From Gemmatimonadota bacterium (lineage in GTDB: Bacteria; Gemmatimonadota; Gemmatimonadetes; Gemmatimonadales; Gemmatimonadaceae): DNA of 7,503 nucleotides. The notes beneath the pieces were generated by a model. It was not told where the DNA came from, ran no database searches, and saw only the letters and a list, made by a program, of their open reading frames with translations. Shown here in pieces: positions 6,713 to 7,503 of the stretch. Location of the stretch: the NCBI GenBank assembly GCA_947457715.1, contig CANGXK010000121.1, positions 1 to 7,503 on the forward strand, given 5' to 3'. Numbering within the stretch: position 1 is the first letter of the stretch; the number at the start of each line of letters is the position of its first letter. A program made the translations under genes and the position numbers.

Positions 6713-7039
6713 TCAGGCCGGTGACGTCAGCTTGAGGCCGATAATGCCGCAGACGATGAGCGTAACCGAAACGATCCGTCCCAAATCGCGCGACTCGCCG
6801 AACACCAGGACCCCCACGATCGCCGTTCCCACGGCACCGATACCGGTCCAGACCGCATAGCCGGTGCCGACCGGCAGTGTTTTGAGTGCCTGCGCGAGGT
6901 AGTAGAAGCTCGCGATCATCGCCGTGACCGTGAGCGCCGACGGCACGGGTTTTCGAAAGCCGTCCGAGTACTTGAGACCGATCGCCCAGACGACCTCGAG
7001 CAAGCCGGCCACCACCAGCATCCACCAGGCGCGCGTCAC
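6713..7039 (-). CDS. gdx: SMR-family transporter, Gdx/SugE (guanidinium exporter) subtype
   Basis: A 108-residue four-helix inner-membrane protein that works as a dual-topology dimer exchanging a cation for protons. The Gdx/SugE subtype, rather than EmrE/Qac multidrug type, is indicated by [16 protein letters not shown] (13-28) and [20 protein letters not shown] (55-74). The central carboxylate is E15; S44, Y61 and W64 fall at a constant +2 offset from the published Gdx-Clo binding-site residues E13, S42, Y59 and W62, so the whole site appears intact. Start is GTG 7039, supported by GAAGG a few bases upstream and by family length; the ATG at the seventh codon would cut into helix 1. It begins 12 bases after the dipeptidase stop, implying co-transcription. 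No guanidine riboswitch can fit in that gap; one could exist before the operon, outside the window. Older name sugE. Confidence 0.92.
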   Translation of the reverse strand: MTRAWWMLVVAGLLEVVWAIGLKYSDGFRKPVPSALTVTAMIASFYYLAQALKTLPVGTGYAVWTGIGAVGTAIVGVLVFGESRDLGRIVSVTLIVCGIIGLKLTSPA

Positions 7040-7041
7040 CG

Positions 7042-7050
7042 GGCCTTCAC
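7042..7050 (-). promoter_or_regulatory. Ribosome binding site deciding the GTG start of the SMR gene
   Basis: Read on the minus strand, the 12 bases between the dipeptidase TAA (7054-7052) and GTG 7039 are CGTGAAGGCCCG. GAAGG is a good Shine-Dalgarno core about four bases from the GTG. This supports the GTG over the downstream in-frame ATG at 7021. Confidence 0.6.
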
Positions 7051-7051
7051 G

Positions 7052-7503
7052 TTATCGACCGGCCCGCAATGTGGGTGACGACGACGGCAGCTGCTGCAGC
7101 AGAAAATCCCGCGTATTGCCACCCATCACGCGCGCGATCGTGTCCTGATCCAGGCCGGCCTTGAGCAGGCCGTCGGTGATTGCCGCCAGTCCGCGCGTGT
7201 CGAACGGCGTGCGCGTGGCGCCATCGAAGTCGGAACCGAGCGCCACATGGGCGGCGCCGGCCACCTGCACCGCATGCTGAATCGCCTTCACGATGTTCGC
7301 GATCGTGGGCTCGCACACCGCGCCGTCCCAGTAACCGATACCCACGAGTCCACCGTTCGCCGCAATCGCCCGCAGTTGATCATCGGTGAGATTGCGTGGA
7401 CCCGGGCAGGTGGCTGCCACGCCGGTGTGCGACACCACCACCGGACGCGTTGCCATGGCGAGGACTTCCTGCACCGTCTGCTTCGACGAATGCGCAAGGT
7501 CCA
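7052..7503 (-). CDS. M19 membrane-type (renal) dipeptidase, 5'-truncated by window edge
   Basis: Zinc-dependent hydrolase of dipeptides, including D-amino-acid-containing ones in bacterial homologues. Only the C-terminal 150 or so residues are visible of a usual 350-420; the frame runs off the right edge (first whole codon at 7501), and the GTG at 7474 is internal because the preceding codons read DLAHSSKQT. Two metal-ligand histidines are visible, in DLAH (codon 7492-7490) and VVSHTG, equivalent to the paired beta-site ligands in human renal dipeptidase. The substrate-side SHTGVAATCPGPRNLTDDQL block, GIGYWDGAVC, and the ALGSDFDG aspartate segment are all typical. The C-terminus ends in a short LLQQLPSSSP tail. 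Any signal peptide would be outside the window. It is the first visible gene of a tight minus-strand run leading to the SMR transporter. Confidence 0.92.
   Translation of the reverse strand, partial: DLAHSSKQTVQEVLAMATRPVVVSHTGVAATCPGPRNLTDDQLRAIAANGGLVGIGYWDGAVCEPTIANIVKAIQHAVQVAGAAHVALGSDFDGATRTPFDTRGLAAITDGLLKAGLDQDTIARVMGGNTRDFLLQQLPSSSPTLRAGR

Noticed and set aside
7040..7051. A guanidine riboswitch directly before the SMR gene
   Set aside because: Only 12 bases separate it from the dipeptidase stop, and those are occupied by a Shine-Dalgarno.
1..7503. CRISPR arrays, tRNA/rRNA genes, transposases, or toxin-antitoxin and defence genes
   Set aside because: No spaced direct repeats, no tRNA-like cloverleaf or T-loop signature and no recombinase or transposase motifs were noticed when reading both strands. 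This was by eye; tRNAscan or CRISPR software was not run.

Overview
The window is about two-thirds G+C, densely coding, with strong third-position G/C bias and no foreign-looking block. The mix of a type III glutamine synthetase, a Luciferase-domain protein and an M20D amidohydrolase next to a symporter relic suggests a free-living Gram-negative heterotroph. Gemmatimonadota (Gemmatimonas-like) is my best guess, but it is an inference from style and family resemblance, not proven by the sequence.

Layout, left to right. (1) 1-2028, plus: most of a type III glutamine synthetase, cut by the window edge and missing roughly its first 50 residues. (2) 2059-2166: a striking long inverted repeat between the glutamine synthetase and the convergent ada gene. 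Its right arm contains the ada stop codon and is followed by a short T run. (3) 2158-3234, minus: a full Ada-type methyltransferase/regulator. (4) 3389-3784, plus: a small Luciferase-domain protein, divergent from ada. (5) 3802-4467, minus: an unrecognised protein with coiled coil, one membrane helix, then a second helix, convergent with (4). (6) 4542-5756, plus: an M20D N-acyl amino acid/peptide amidohydrolase, divergent from (5). (7) about 5854-6254, plus: what looks like the internally deleted, frameshifted relic of a sodium:solute symporter. (8) 6251-7503, minus: a three-gene run transcribed from the right edge, namely an M19 membrane-type dipeptidase (partial), an SMR transporter of the Gdx/SugE guanidinium-exporter subtype, and a VOC/glyoxalase-fold protein.

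Functionally the window is a mosaic of nitrogen assimilation (glutamine synthetase), alkylation damage repair (Ada), and processing of peptides or acyl amino acids (M20D, M19) with small-molecule export. The M20D hydrolase plus symporter relic looks like a former hydrolase-uptake pair that has lost its transporter. I see no CRISPR array, tRNA, rRNA, transposase or clear defence system. The two things most worth a second look are the 108-bp inverted repeat and the decayed symporter.
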